The notes: generated from the sequence alone by a model not told the origin. Positions 20,595-33,714 are shown, numbered from the stretch's first letter. The stretch: DNA of 64,000 nucleotides from Zea mays (GCF_902167145.1 NC_050100.1:144608439-144672438), one strand, 5' to 3'. Numbers and translations are program-made.

Positions 20595-23500
20595 GTTGGA
20601 CACTCTCCGAAGCACCAAAGCCCTTGCTTGATGTTTTTCAATCGAACTTTCCTATCACGCCATCTTATTGTTTTGGCTTGATATTTATTGGTGTGTTCTA
20701 TGGCCTAAAGTCTGGTCCCTTCTATAGTATCTTTTGATGTTTGATAATCAGCTTCGTCTTCCGCCGAGGCTGTTGTTCTTATTGATCCTGTCTTTGCTTC
20801 TTCTGGTGTTATTGCTTCATCACCAAATAGATGCTTGAAGGGTGTAAAACCTGTTGACCTTGACACAGTTGTGTTGTGGCTCCACACCACTTTAGTCAAC
20901 TCATCTGGCCACTTTCCTCTGGGCTGGTTGAAGATTAACTTCATTATTCCTGTCATTATAATGCCATTTGCTCTTCCTACTAGCCCATTTGATTCTGGAT
21001 ACCTTACTGATGCAAAATGAATTTTTGTACCAATTCGATCACATAAATCTTTGAATGTTTCGGCATCAAATTGTGTTCCATTGTCCACAGTTATTGCCTT
21101 AGGCACGCCGAAGCGGCAAACAATGTTTTGCCAAAAGAATTTTTGTATTGTGGCTGAAGTTATTGTGGCAAAAGGTTTTGCTTCGATCCACTTAGAGAAA
21201 TATTCCACTGCTACAACGACATATTTCAAATTTCCTTGTGCAGGTGGAAGTGGACCTAGCAAATCCAGACCCCACCTTTGCAGTGGCCAAGTTGGCTATA
21301 TTAAATGGGTTAGAGATGAAGGTTGTTTCTGATCTTTTGCACATCTTTGACAATTTTCACACTTTTGAACCAGATCTGCTACTTCCGAAGATGCCTTCGG
21401 CCAATAAAATCCTTGTCTGAAAACCTTCCCCAGCAAAGGCCTAGACCCAATATGAGATCCACATAAATCTGCATGTATTTCCTTCATTAGCTCTTGACCT
21501 TCGGTTCTGGATAAACACTTGAGTAATGGAGAGCAGACTCCATGTTTATATAACTCCCCTTTTATTATCACATATGGTCTTGTCCTTGCTTCCATTCTTT
21601 TATTATAAACTTCATCATCCGAAAGACAGTTACCTTGGAGGAAAGATATAATTTCAGTCCTCCAATCTTTACTATGTATAGGTGATATTGTAAGCACTTC
21701 CCTCTCCATAAGTTCGACTGAAGGTGATTTTATTGTCCCAAAAAACACTTCCGAAGGCAAAGGGGCCTCCAATGTGCATGCTCATTTCCCCTCTTGGAAT
21801 ATTTTTTACAGAAAATCCTTCAAAAGAGGCCTCCAATCTTCGGACTGTATCCAAATATTTTTTCATGCTTCGGATCCCTTGCTTTGCTGCTTTTGTCTAC
21901 ATGACCAGAAATAACTTGAGAATCAATTTTAAGGACTTCCCTTCTTATTCCCATTGCCTTTAGCTTCCGAAGCCCTAACAGAAGGGCTTCGTATTCAGCA
22001 ATATTATTTGTACAACTAAAGTCCAGCCTTGTTGCGTAGCATATCCTGACTTTAGAGGGTGCTACTAGAACAGCAGCCGCTCCTACTCCGAAGATTCCCT
22101 AAGAATCGTCACAAAATACTGTCCAGGCTTCGACGTCTTTTGTTGCTTCTTCTCCCTAAGCCCCTGGCATCCAATCAGCAATGAAATCTGCTAACGCCTG
22201 AGACTGAATTGAGGATCTATGTACATAATCAATAGTAAATTCATTGAGCTCTGCAGCCCATTTTCCAATTCTTCCTGTAGCTTCTCTGTTTCTCATTATG
22301 TCTTTCAGAGGTTGTGATGAAGGGACTATTATATGATAGGCTTGAAAGTAATGCCGAAGCTTTCTGGAGGCCATTAGCACAGCATATAGCACCTTCTCCA
22401 ATTTTGTGTAATTTTTCTTTGATAAACTGAGTACTTTGGAGACAAAGTATACTGGTGCTTGTCTTTTTACTTAGCCATCTTGCTTCTCCTGTACAAGTGC
22501 CGCACTGACTGCGGAATGAGAGGCTGCCACATACAGGAGTAACAGAGTTCCTGATGAAGGTGGAGTTAGAGTTGTCAAGTCTATCAAGTATTGCTTTAAC
22601 TCTTAAAAAGCCTTTTGTTGAGTCGGACCCCATTGAAAAACTTCGGCTGACTTCAGTATTTCAAAGAATGGCAGATTCCTTTCTGCTGATCTTGATATAA
22701 ATCTATTTAACGATGCCAGCCTTCCTGCCAATCGTTGAGCCCCCTTCTTTGAATTTGGTGGCTCCATCCGGAGGATAGCTTCGATCTTACTTGGGTTAGC
22801 TTTGATTCCCTTCGTTGATACCAGACAGCCAAGGAACTTGCCCTTCTTTACTCCAAAAACACACTTTTCTGGATTTAACTTAAGACTAGCTTGCGAGAAA
22901 TTGGCAAACGTCTCTTGCAAGTCGGCAATATGATTCTATTGTTTTGTTATTTTTACTATGATGTCATCAACATAAGTCGGCACATTCCTGCCTATTTGAG
23001 AGTGAAGAACCTTGGTTGTCATTCTGCTGAAGCTTCCTCCAGCATTCTTGAGCCCCTCGGGCATGTGAAGGTAACAATAAGTACCACTGGGTGTTATGAA
23101 GCTTGTCTTTGGCTCATCTTTTTTCTTCATCCAAATTTGGTGATAGCCCGAGTAGCAGTCCAATAGGCTCATGAGTTCCGAAGAAGCTGCTGCATCTGCA
23201 AGGGAGTCTATTCTTGGTTAAGGGAACTCATCCTTCAGACATGCCTTGTTGAGATCTATAAAATCAATACACATTCTCCATTTCCCATTAGCCTTCTTCA
23301 CCATAACAATGTTGGCTAGCCACTCTGGATATGTTGCTTCTCTGATAACACCAGCACTAAGAAGTCTCTTTACTTCATTTCGAGCACCTTCGGCTTTATC
23401 CTCAGACATTTTCCGAAGTCTTTGCTTCCCTGGCCTGAAAGATGGATCCACGCTGAGTGAATGCTCAATGACATCTCTGTTAACACCACAGAGATCGTTA

Positions 23501-24408
23501 GCTGTCCAAGCAAAGACATCTTTGTTGTTGAACAAAAATCTTAGCAGAGTCTTTTCTTGTTCATCAGATAACTGAGATCCCGACAGTACCTTTTGATCTG
23601 CTATATCTTCACACAGGAGCATAGGCTTCAGCTGATCTGCCGAAGCAGCCTTCTCTCTTTTGTGCTTATATTGTTTACAAGCTTCGGCTCCATCTATATT
23701 ATGGATCGCCTTTGAATCCATCCAACTCCCTTTAGCTCTCCTGGCAGCTTCTTGACTCCCGTGAACAGCAATGGGCCCTTGTTCCGAAGGTATCTTCATG
23801 CATAAGTACGCTGGGTGGAGTATGGCTTCGAAGGCATTAAGCGTCCCTCGACCAATGGTTGCATTGTATGGGTATTCCATGTCAACGATGTCAAAGACAA
23901 CTTGTTCAGACCTTGTGTTGTGGATGTAACCGAAGGTAACTGACATTGTCATTTTGCCAAGTGCCACAATCTGCCTCCCTCCGAAGCCACAAAGAGGGTG
24001 TGTTGCATCATGAATCTTGTCTTCTGGTTCTTGCATCTGTGTGAAAGCCTTTGCAAATATGATGTCCGTTGCACTGCCTGTATCAACCAGAACATTGTGG
24101 ACCAGAAATCCCTTGATGACATAAAATATAACCATGGCATCATTGTGAGGATAATCTTTAAGCTGAAGATCCTCCTGGGAGAAGGTGATTGGGATGTGAG
24201 ACCACTTGGATCTGATGAAGGGTCCTTGCACCCCAACATGCTGCACTCTTCTTTGTGATTCCTTCTTCTGCTTCTTGTTAGCTGGATCTGAGATTGAATC
24301 GTCTGTGATTGGGAGCACCAGCTTCGTGACCGAAGGTGCTACAGCTTGATCGTTGTACGAAGCCATTGTCACAACAATGGAAGTGAGTTCACCGGAGGTG
24401 GACGCCAA

Positions 24409-25035
24409 TGTTGGTCACTTGTTCTCAAATGCTATGAGTTAAGAACAAGGCAACACAAATGTTAATGGTTAAAGACATTCGTCCTTCGAAGAATTATCTC
24501 CCTTAGGATATAATGATCCTCAGACGAAGGTTATGAAGGACAAACCGTCATCATCTCAATATATAATGAAGAGCAGGGACATATGAGACATATAAAGAAC
24601 ATGAAGAACCATATCAAATCATTAGATTATCTATGTTCTTTATTATATGATCATGAACGAATACTAATGACATTAAATTACATTTGTACCTTCGGCTTGA
24701 CAGAAGGTAAGAATCCAAGAGTGACGTGCGAGTGAATACAAGTCAGTGTGAATAGTACGAGGTATTGTTCATCTATTTATAGGCACGAGACACAGCCCAG
24801 ACAAAATTATATTCATGTCCTTGATAAGTAATCATGACTATGACTCAAACTATCAGGACTATGTAGTCTTTTCCTCTTTAAGTCGGTGCCACCCTTCGTC
24901 TCAAGCGTGTCATCATGCCGAAGCTCTTTTAGTAACAGCTTCGGCATACATCTTCATGTCACGCCTGCTTGCATATTATCTTTCCGAAGGTGTTTTTGCT
25001 TAGAGGACCTTCGGTGGAGAAGAAGGCCCCCAACA
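24409..25035 (-). repeat. 5' LTR of the minus-strand Tat element
   Basis: It runs TGTTGGGGGCC at 25035 to …GTGACCAACA at 24409 on the minus strand, 627 bp. A TATA box (TATAAATA) lies at 24781-24774. The primer-binding site follows as TGGCGTCCACC just below 24408. This uninterrupted copy shows where the nested element entered the other LTR. Confidence 0.9.
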
Positions 25036-25186
25036 CTTAGTTACTTAATTAGTTTAATACCATTGGTTGATTACGAAACGAAGGATCCTAATAAATTTTC
25101 CAAGGTTTCAAGAATTCCCAAAACACCATTATAAATATATTTATCAATTTTGGGCTTTACACATGCGTACCAAAAAATTATGTTAC

Positions 25187-25700
25187 CTTGTCACCCAAAT
25201 AAGTATCTGGTTGAAATAGACATTCCATAAAGGTTTTAGAAATTACTTGAGAGCCAAGCCATACAAGTTCTACATCCATTATCGCATAAGGAATGTTTTT
25301 AATTGATTCAATAAGGGCCAGATCACCTTGATTACACATATAATCTATAAAACCAATCAGACATAGAATGGTCGAAATTTATTATTATTAGTTTAAAACG
25401 CACAAAATGATCAAATAGTAATAGTAGAGATAAGTATTATACAATTGTAATACCTTTTTGAATAGTTACACTTGACATGTCCTTTTTTGGTTTATTATGC
25501 TGCAATTCAAATTTGCATTCATCTAATTGCGCCAGATGTTTTATCTTTGTTCCAGATATATCTTCTTCATTGTGATGTATAGGAAGTCTGATATGCTTAT
25601 CTATTTTTGCATCGAGAGGTGATTCATTATCAACTGTTGAATGCTTGTCCAATTGGCTATCATCAACTGGTACTTCATTTCTCTCCTCTGAAGAATCCAT
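25187..25700 (-). pseudogene. Possible two-exon gene fragment, function unknown
   Basis: Exon 1 would be 25700-25454, from ATG (MDSSEERNE…), rich in Asp, Glu and Lys. Exon 2 would be 25344-25187 (…YMCNQGDLALIESIKN … FMECLFQPDTYLGDK). A donor (AAG|GTATTA) and acceptor (TTTATAG|AT) fit and keep the reading frame: 247 bases in exon 1 leave one base, which joins AT to give Asp. Exon 2 is followed by another donor-like GTAACA, after which no further exon is clear. The end resembles the region before a Ulp1-type peptidase core in some plant and MULE-carried genes, but this is a weak guess. It could equally be a captured gene piece. Confidence 0.42.
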
Positions 25701-26400
25701 AAAGGTAAAACAGTCCTACATACATTACAAATAAAATGATGTAATATTGAATTACTAAGTTAATGAATTTGTTATAATCCTGACAATATAATGTTTCAAC
25801 CAATAACTTTAAAGCTTTTCAAATATAACTACATTAATCACTTTTTAAAGTGTAGCCACCTATAGACCTTCGACAAACATCAACATAATATATATAAAGA
25901 AAAATTAAGACTAAACTAACATCATGCAATGTTTGCTCGGGTTAGCCCTCCAAGTTTCAATTAAACAAATTGATCTTATGCATAATAAATAACTCAACAA
26001 TAATAAATCATTATCAATGTTTCACATGAATCGTTATTCCATAATCAAATATAGCAATAGCAAATCTATCCAATAATAAGTAACCAGGTGAAACAAAGTA
26101 CAGTGCAAAAAAAGATACTATTAGGTCCATCAATTTAACATAATTGTGCATGCATTGATGAGAACATAACTGTAAATAATTATAGTGGGAGTGCCCGTGA
26201 GTAGCGACGATATACAAAATATTTAACAAAACGTTAGTGCACAATGATTACATAAAAACAAATACCACATATATTATTGATCTCAATCTAAAAAATTCTT
26301 TGACAACGACCAATGATACATACTATTTCCATTCTCACTTGCATTCAAGAAATTCATATACATGTTACATGTAAGTAACCAAGTCAGTTGTCCACGACGT
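25701..26400. other. AT-rich spacer
   Basis: No open frame or repeat with support. Scattered short AT-rich words only. Confidence 0.5.
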
Positions 26401-27365
26401 TATGACGAGCATCAATGCGGTAATCCTAGGCTTTAGGATCTAGGATTTTGGGTGAATCTATGGAAATTAAATCAACAAATGATGAAGGTAGGAAAACTGA
26501 TGGAACCAAAACTAGAATCGTCCAGAAACTTGCAGAGCTTGAGAAAATAGTCATAAATTATCGGAGCTTGCGATGACATGGCTAGATCGAGCAGACCATG
26601 CCCCGCCGCTAGCGTCAAAAGCTAAGTTGATCAGTTGGTAGTGTCTACGTCCACGGCCCCCCTACGCCTCCTTGAGTTCCCCCTTGGCCACCGGCTTAAG
26701 CTAGAAGGCGATGATGGGGAAGGCGTGTCCGAGCCATGCGGGGTGTGGAACAAGATCTTAGTGCTGGAGGGGACCTTCTTATGGCTAAGAGTGGAGGCAT
26801 GCACATATGTTTGTTAGAGCGGGGTGGCGGCCAGGCGCGGCATGCACGAAGGCTTGTTGGAGATGGGTGGCGGACAAGCGCGACATGCATGGCGGGACCT
26901 TGCCACGGAGTCGCGGGCGAGCGGCATCCTGTGTCAGTCCAGCGAGGTGGGAGGTGCGCAGTTTGAGTGGGCTGCGGCATCCCTTCACCGAACACGACAT
27001 AGCTATGGACATGTCGGCACACACGCGGACGTACCTCGGGAATTGGATTGGGTGACACGTGAGAGAGGTAGACCTTTCAGCTGTAGGTCGATGAACGACG
27101 AGCGACCCGTCCTCTCAGCGCTCACATTCACCTACGTCCTCGTCGGCGTCGGTGCTGTGGCGAGGGTGCACGTGGTGGCTCAATTTCTCCCTCCTCTAAG
27201 CACTCAAACTCGACTGGTTCCTTCGCCCTTCTCTACACGCACTTGTCTCCAATATCGCACGACTGTCATGGGCCGTGCTAGGGGAAGTGGAGATCGTGGA
27301 GGGGAGTTCAAACAAATGATTAAGGAGTGGGCCTCTTTTGAGATACTGGCTGGCGAGAAGGAGAG
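26401..27365. other. GC-rich spacer before the third Tat element
   Basis: Composition changes near 26560 to GC-rich. Several overlapping open frames on both strands read through 26700-27560, which is a by-product of few stop codons in GC-rich DNA. None carries a recognisable domain. Before the Tat insertion this sequence was joined to the RMT2-like exon at 38736, so part of it may be intron or neighbouring captured sequence. Confidence 0.4.
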
Positions 27366-27370
27366 ATGGT

Positions 27371-27850
27371 TGTTGGGGCGAAGGCGAAGATGCTACCCTT
27401 CGCGCGAAGCCTTCGTCGCCTTGCTACACCAACGAAGGCGAGATGATCGGCACGGTTGCCCTTCGTCCTATCCACTTCAAGACGAAGGCCAGACTCCGGC
27501 GAAGTCTGCTAATCCCGCGTGTTCATCTCGCCCAGAGGCCCACGTGGAATTCGGCCCACTGTAACGGGTCCCGCGTGGATGAGCATGTTACAGGCCTAAT
27601 CTGTAATAGCTTTTCTGTAATAACGGTCTGTAACCTCCCTTTATGGGAATATTCTGGGGATAACCCGGGTACCCGAGTGCATAAACGTACATGCCTTGAG
27701 ACGTTGGCTGCTCGAGTACCTATAAATACCCCCGTACAGTGCCCTTGAGAGGCCAGATTAATAGAGCAACTGCCATCCCACGCTAAACTTTGCTTGCACC
27801 CTTTCCATTCCCCCATTGGATCAACTTGCCCAGGAGAGCAAGTTCCAACA
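27371..27850 (+). repeat. 5' LTR of the third Tat element
   Basis: It runs TGTTGGGGCGAAGG…CAAGTTCCAACA. TATAAATA lies at 27721-27728, followed by CCCCCGTACAGTG. The primer-binding site TGGCGCCCAC follows at 27853-27862. Confidence 0.92.
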
Positions 27851-27890
27851 TTTGGCGCCCACTGTTCGTGCTACGAACAAACCACCCGCG

Positions 27891-29690
27891 ATGGCACCCA
27901 AGAGAGCTAGTTTGAAGGCAGCCCCATCCGTCGACAAAGCAGCGAAGGCAGCACTGCTAGCCGAGAAAAAAGGCAAGGCCCTTGCAGACAACACCGACCA
28001 AGAAGCCTGCGAAGACGAAGCTCTCAGCAAGAGACAGCGCCACGAGAAACCCATCCCCGAAGGCACCCTACGCACCTGCAGCTTTGGAGGACAACCACAA
28101 GTACCACCACCAGGCTTTGCTCCACCAAAGGGCGAAGACACAACAGAGGACATCGAAGTCATCAGCGTCTCAGCCGAAGAACAGCTACAACTACGGGCCC
28201 TGCGCATCAAGAACAGCAATCTCCAAAAACAGAAAGACTTCCTCGAGGCCAAGAGCCAACGTGTCACCGTGCAAGCCATGGTGCGCCAGATGATACGAGA
28301 CGAGGAGCAGAGAGCCCGGGAACTCGAGCAAGAGATTGCGCTCATGCAGGGCGAAGGCCAGCATGATGTGCAGCATGGCCCGCCCCTCCAACAGCGCGCG
28401 CCAGCTAGAGACTTATTCATACCCAAGGTCGGGCCCTTCATCCCGCATGCCACAGCTTTCCACGGCATCAACTACCTTGATGAGCGAAGCCCCCTGGCTC
28501 CACAACTCCAAGTGTCACTGTGGCCCGCCAACTTTAGGGCAGGGACCTACCCCAAGTACAATGGCAGCACTGACCCAGCACAATACATCATGAGCTACCA
28601 AGTCGCCGTCGCATCATACGGAGGGGACGATGCCACAATGGCCAAGTCTTTCATCATCGCCCTCGAGGGTCCGGCCTTGACCTGGTACACCAGGATGCCC
28701 CCATTGTTCATCGACTCCTGGAAAGGACTCCGAGACAAGTTTCTACTCAACTTCCAAGGATACCGACCCGACACCGATGCTTTGGCCGGGCTATCACTCT
28801 GCAAACAGCAAGAGAAGGAAACCCTGTGGGAGTACTACCGCAAGTTCCTGACTCTCAAGTCACAACTGCCTTCGGTCGACGACCACATCGCCGTACACTA
28901 CGCCATCAGTGGCCTTCGGGCTGGCGTCCTATACAGTCACTACATCAGGGACCCACCCAAAAATCTCCAAGAGCTCTATCAGCTGTTCGAGAAATACGCC
29001 AGATCCAAAGAGCTCCATCAGCGCAAGATCGAGTCTCAGAGAAACCCCAAGGACCCTCCGCAGTCCAGCCGAACCTGGACAAGGCCTTCGCAGTCAGACT
29101 CCGGACGGGACAACCGCAGTCAGCAGCAGGTGCACAACATAGCCAACCAGCACCCCACCGGCGAGACCGCTCGCCACCAAGAATATCCCCCCAGGGCCGC
29201 AGCAATGGCGCGCGAGGCCAGGGCCGGGGATGGGCGCAACAACCGCGCAGATATTACTGCCTATTCCATGGCGAGGATTGTGCACACCCAACAAGGGATT
29301 GCCCGGAAACAAAGGCCACCAGGGACAGGATGTCTCGAGCGCAACCAGCCAACAACCAAAGGGTTGTCACGCACACATATCACCAACACCACCCACAACC
29401 ATACAACGGCGGTCATGCCCAACATCCACCCAACCACGCATATTAGCACCATCAGGAGGTACAAATTGTACCACCCCCGCTCCCGCCTCCGCATCAACCA
29501 AATCCACACCACCAAAATCACCCCAAGCACCAAAACAAGAAGACTTCACCGATCAGCCATATCGCGGAGTCATCCACATGATCACCGAAGGGTCCAACGT
29601 CAACTTTGAGACGAAGCGGCAAAAGAGAGATCATTACCGAAGTGTCAACCACGTCGCCCTCACCGGCCCAGTCGTACAAACGTAGTGGTC
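27891..29690 (+). pseudogene. gag: gag of the third Tat element, frameshifted
   Basis: From ATG 27891 (MAPKRASLKA…). The N-terminal part is Lys/Ala-rich, followed by a long charged helix (about 28180-28350) and the retrotransposon gag domain (YPKYNGSTDPAQYI … ALEGPALTWYTRMP … LLNFQGYRPD … CKQQEKETLWEYYRKF), ending in an Arg/Gln-rich tail. A frameshift around 29100-29230 puts the zinc knuckle (CLFHGEDCAHPTRDC, near 29250-29300) in another frame, and a second shift follows. The knuckle has His in place of the second Cys, as in other Tat gag proteins I recall. Capsid function is expected of the family; this copy cannot make it whole. Confidence 0.85.
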
Positions 29691-29694
29691 ACAT

Positions 29695-32600
29695 GTGCCA
29701 CTAACCTTCGACGCCAGAGATGTCGATCTGCACAGCGCACCCCACGTCGACCCTATGGTGATCAATTGCAGCATAGCAAGCTGGGACCTGCACAAAGTCC
29801 TAGTCGACAACGGCAGCCAAGCGGACATCATCTTCATGCACGCCTTCGACCGCATGGGCATCAGCCACAGCTTACTCAAGCCTTCGGACAAGCCCTTATA
29901 TGGCTTCAGCGGCAAAGGCACTTTCCCTGTGGGCAAGATAGAGCTACCCCTGTCGTTCGGCGTAGCACCCAATACACGAAGAGAACAGGTCACCTTCGAC
30001 ATCATTGACATGGTCTATCCCTACAACGCTATAATGGGTCGGGGCTCCATCAATAAATTTGAAGCGGCCATTCACAGATTGTACCTCTGCATGAAAATTC
30101 CGGGCCCACAAGGTGTGATAACGGTTTACGGTAACCAGCAGACTGCGCGCAATATCGAGAGAGACTTCGTTCTAGGTCAACGAAACGTACACTGCCTTAC
30201 AACACAGCGCGAAGTCTCCGAGGCGACCTGCCCAACCACCGACGAAAAAGTAAAATCACAGCTGCAGAGCAACGATGGAACGAAGACAGTTCCCCTCGAT
30301 CCGGCGACACCCAAGCAAACGGTCGTAATAAGCGAAGACCTGACTTCGCAAGACGAGGAGAAACTCATCTCCTGTCTCTCCAGAAACAAGGACGTCTTCG
30401 CCTGGTCCGCCCTCGACCTGGTCGGAGTCAGTCGCACCGTCATCGAGCACAGTCTAGGCATCGACCCTTCGATGCACCCAAAAAAGCAGCGGCTGCGCAA
30501 AATGTCCAATGAAAAATGGAAGCCGCCAAAGCCGAAGTGCACCGCCTGCTGGAGGCCAATTTCCTTGAACCAATCGCCTACCCTACGTGGCTCACCAACG
30601 TAGTCATGGTACAAAAGAAAAGCGGCAAGTGGCGCATGTGCATTGACATCACCAGCCTCAATAAGGCCTATCCCAAGGACAATTTCCGCTACCACGGATC
30701 GACAAGATAGTCGATAGTGCGGCCGGATGCGAAGTCATGTCACTTCTCGACTGTTTCTCCGGCTACCACTAGATATACATGGAGGAAGACAAGGCCAGCA
30801 CTAGTTTCATCACACCCTTCGGCACGTACTGCTTCATTAGGATGCCGGAGGGACTCAAGAATGCTGGGTCAACCTTCTCTCGCCTCACCAAGACGGTGCT
30901 TGAGAGCCAAGTGGGCCACAACATTTTCACGTACGTGGACGACATCGTTGTCGCAAGCAAAAATAAAGAAGACCACCTGGCTGACCTCGCAGAGACGTTC
31001 TCAACACCGAGAAGTGCGTCTTTGGAGTTCGCCAGGGGAAGATACTGGGCTACCTAGTGTTGCACCGCAGGATTGAGGCCAACCCGACCAAGATTCAAAC
31101 AATCATCAACATGACACCCCCGCAGTCAACCAGGGATGTCTAGCGTCTAACAGGCAGATTAGCCGCCCTTAATAGATTCATTTCCAAGTCCGCAGAGTGG
31201 AGTCTACCATTCCTCAAGACACTACGTGGCGCAAAAGACTTCGCATGGGGACCAGAACAGGCGGCAACCTTTGCATCACTCAAGCAACACCTGTCAGACA
31301 TGGCAATTCTCACCAGTCCAGACCCCACGCTGCCTCTACTGCTCTACATCGCAGCCTCACCATATGCAGTCAGCGCAGCGCTAGTCCAAGAGCAAGACAG
31401 AGAGGGCACGACCCGCCAGTGTCCAGTCTACTATGTCTCCGAAGTCCTCACGACCTCCAAGTGCAACATGATTGAATTGGAAAAAATCTCTTACGCAGTC
31501 GTCATGGCATCGAGCAAGCTGCGTACTACTTCGAGGCCTTCAAGGTGTGGGTCACCTCGGACAGGGGACTGGGAGAACTGTTCAGAAACTCGGAGGCGTC
31601 CGTCCGAATTGCCAAATGGGCAGCCGAACTCTCCGGGTACCACATCACCTTCGAACCCAGGACAACAATTAAGTCGCAGGTCCTAGCAGACTTCATCGTC
31701 GACTGGACTGGCCGACACGGCAACAAGAAGAACCTCCAGAGAAGGTGTGGACCATCCACTGCGACGGCGCATGGTGCCATGCGGGGGCAGGCGCAGCTGC
31801 AATTATCATGTCACCCACAGGCGTCAAGCACAAATACGCAGCACGCCTTAGCTTCGCTTTGGAGTACGACAGATGCACAAACAACATAGCAGAATACGAA
31901 GCCGTCATCCTGGGCCTTCGCAAGCTGAGAGCGCTCGGTGTCACCACCTGCATAGTCAAGACAGATTCCAAAGTAGTTGCCGGCCAGGTCGAAAAAGAAT
32001 ATTCAGCAAAAGACCCCGCACTCATGCAGTATCTCACGGTTGTTCGCAGCCTCGAGAGACAGTTCAAGGGCTTCACCTTACAGCATGTGGACCGCGCCAG
32101 GAACGAAGAGGCCGACGCGTTGGCTAAGGGAGCGGCCAGAGGCGAGACCTTGCCCTCCGACGTGTTCTATCACGTCGTCTGCACACCAGCCGTCCGCAAC
32201 CCAGAGGGCTTACAAGTAACCAACGATGTCGAATGCCATCGAATCGTCAACCTCATCATGACTGAAGATTGGCAGGCCCCAATAACCCTATTTCTGCAAG
32301 GATATTACGACCCAAGCGACGTCAATGAGGCCAAGCGCCTCAAGCACCGAAGCCGGGACTTCGTACTTTTTGGGGGCTAGCTATACAAGAAGGGGATCAG
32401 TCAACCCATGCTAAAATGCGTGACCGAAACTGAAGGCATTCAAATCCTTCGCGAAGTCCACAGCGGAATTTGCGGCTCCCACTCAGGGCCCAGGGCCCTT
32501 GCTGCCAAGGTGATCCGTCAAGGATTTTATTGGCCCGTGATAATCTGTGCGGCCAATCGAGTCACGAGGCCTTGCGAAGCTTGCCAGAAGTTTTCTCCCC

Positions 32601-33485
32601 ACTCGAGCAACCCTTCGCAGTTCACCAAGCTGATCGCCCACACATGGCCACTTCAACGCTGGGGCTGGATATTGTCGGGCCACTACCTACAGCTCAAGGG
32701 AACCTCAAGTTCACACCTTCGTCGCCGTCGAATACTTCACCAAGTGGATTGAGGCCAGGGCAGTATCCACAATAACGTCGAAGACCACCCAGAAGTTCTT
32801 CTGGCAAAACATTGTTTGCCGATTCGGAGTCCCATCTGAGCTCACAGTCGACAACAGCAAACAGTTCGATAGCCAGGACTTCTGCCTCCCCATCGGCACC
32901 AAGCCTGCCTTCGCCTCGATATACCACCCACAATCCAACAGCGTCGTCGAGCGTGCCAACGGCAAGATTTTCACTGCCATCAAAAAAAGACTTCTCGACG
33001 ACCAGAAGGGTAAATGGGCCGACCAACTACCTGAAGTGGTCTGAGCCTTAAACACGACCGAATGCTGGGCAACCGGATTCACACCTTTTCGTCTACTATA
33101 TTGATCGGAGGCCATGACGCTGCAGGAGATAAAGCATGGGTCACCCCGAACAAGCACATCAGCGGTCCCCGACGTCGACGAACCAACGTCTAAAGACCTC
33201 ATCGACAGAGATCGCATCCTCGCCCTGCTAGCCATCAACAAATACCAAGCTCAAACCAAGGCCTGACGCGACAACGCAGTCGTCCCAAGAGAGTTCTACG
33301 AAGGAGACCTCGTACTCGTCCGGACCACCCGGACAGAGTCACGGGGCAAGCTAGAGCCGAAATAGGAGGGTCCATTCATCCTCAAGACGAAGGCATCCCC
33401 CAGCGCGTACAGGCTATCAACGCCCTCCGGCGAAGACTTAGAGCACTCCTAGAACATTGATAATCTCCGCAAATTTTTTGTTTAA
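29695..33485 (+). pseudogene. pol: pol of the third Tat element, broken
   Basis: Protease, with the active-site line reading VLVDNGSQADII (DNG in place of DTG/DSG), then RT with YVDD at 30932-30943, RNase H, a second RNase H-like domain (HCDGAW … NNIAEY … KTDSKVV … EEADALAKG), an HHCC integrase finger (32460-32590) and core (TVDNSKQFD … VVERANG). Defects: a frameshift near 30515, a shift near 30690, TAG at about 30770 (YH*IYM, CAG expected), shifts near 31010 and 31520, stops at about 32380, 33042, 33102, 33265 and 33364. The frame ends TTTTTTGTTTAA at 33485. Confidence 0.88.
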
Positions 33486-33714
33486 CCCTTAGGGCTCACG
33501 CGCCCTTGTAATCCACCAAACAATATTGTTCTGGCCCGCACTCTTTTCCTCCCGGGGGTGAGGTTTTTAACGAGGCGGAGCCATGTAATATACCTACAAA
33601 AGCCCCCGCAATAACAAAAACTCAGACCCAACGTGTCAAAAAAGACCGCATCGACGGTCTTCGGCATTCGACCACTCCGAAGTCACCGCGACAGGTAGCG
33701 CAGACTACCCTCGC

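Larger units (their letters stand above)
19525..24366 (-). pseudogene. pol: Broken Tat pol polyprotein without gag, interrupted by Cassandra
   Basis: The ATG is at 24366 (MASYNDQ…). Retropepsin DTG is at 24093-24085, RT YVDD at 22974-22963, followed by RNase H, a second Tat-type RNase H-like domain and integrase (21772-20705). Stops occur at about 23218, 22935, 22600 and in the second RNase H region. In integrase the third catalytic residue is changed: VGRANG at 20977-20975 where the nested relative has VERANG. The C-terminal end is split by Cassandra at 19683-20594 and resumes to a stop at 19527-19525. As in the nested relative, only about 70 codons precede the protease domain, so gag is absent. 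Confidence 0.9.
5115..25035 (-). mobile_element. Tat-lineage Ty3/gypsy element, gag-less, with nested insertions
   Basis: The 5' LTR is at 24409-25035 and the 3' LTR is at 15182-14981 plus 5545-5115, split by the Tat element at 5546-14980. The internal region holds protease, RT, RNase H, an extra RNase H-like domain and integrase on the minus strand, then a repeat array, then an antisense gene on the plus strand. A Cassandra TRIM sits in the integrase end at 19683-20594. Only about 320 bases separate the LTR from the protease active site, so gag is absent. The flanks (ATTGG at 5110-5114, CTTAG at 25036-25040) agree at only 3 of 5 positions, so no convincing target-site duplication remains. 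It is huck/flip-like in style; the exact family is not certain. Confidence 0.87.

Noticed and set aside
5110..25040. Target-site duplication of the minus-strand Tat element
   Set aside because: ATTGG and CTTAG agree at 3 of 5 positions only, which is not enough to claim one.
26824..27564. Long plus-strand open frame of 246 codons
   Set aside because: It is in GC-rich DNA with equally long frames on the other strand, has no domain, and runs from the flank into the Tat LTR at 27371.
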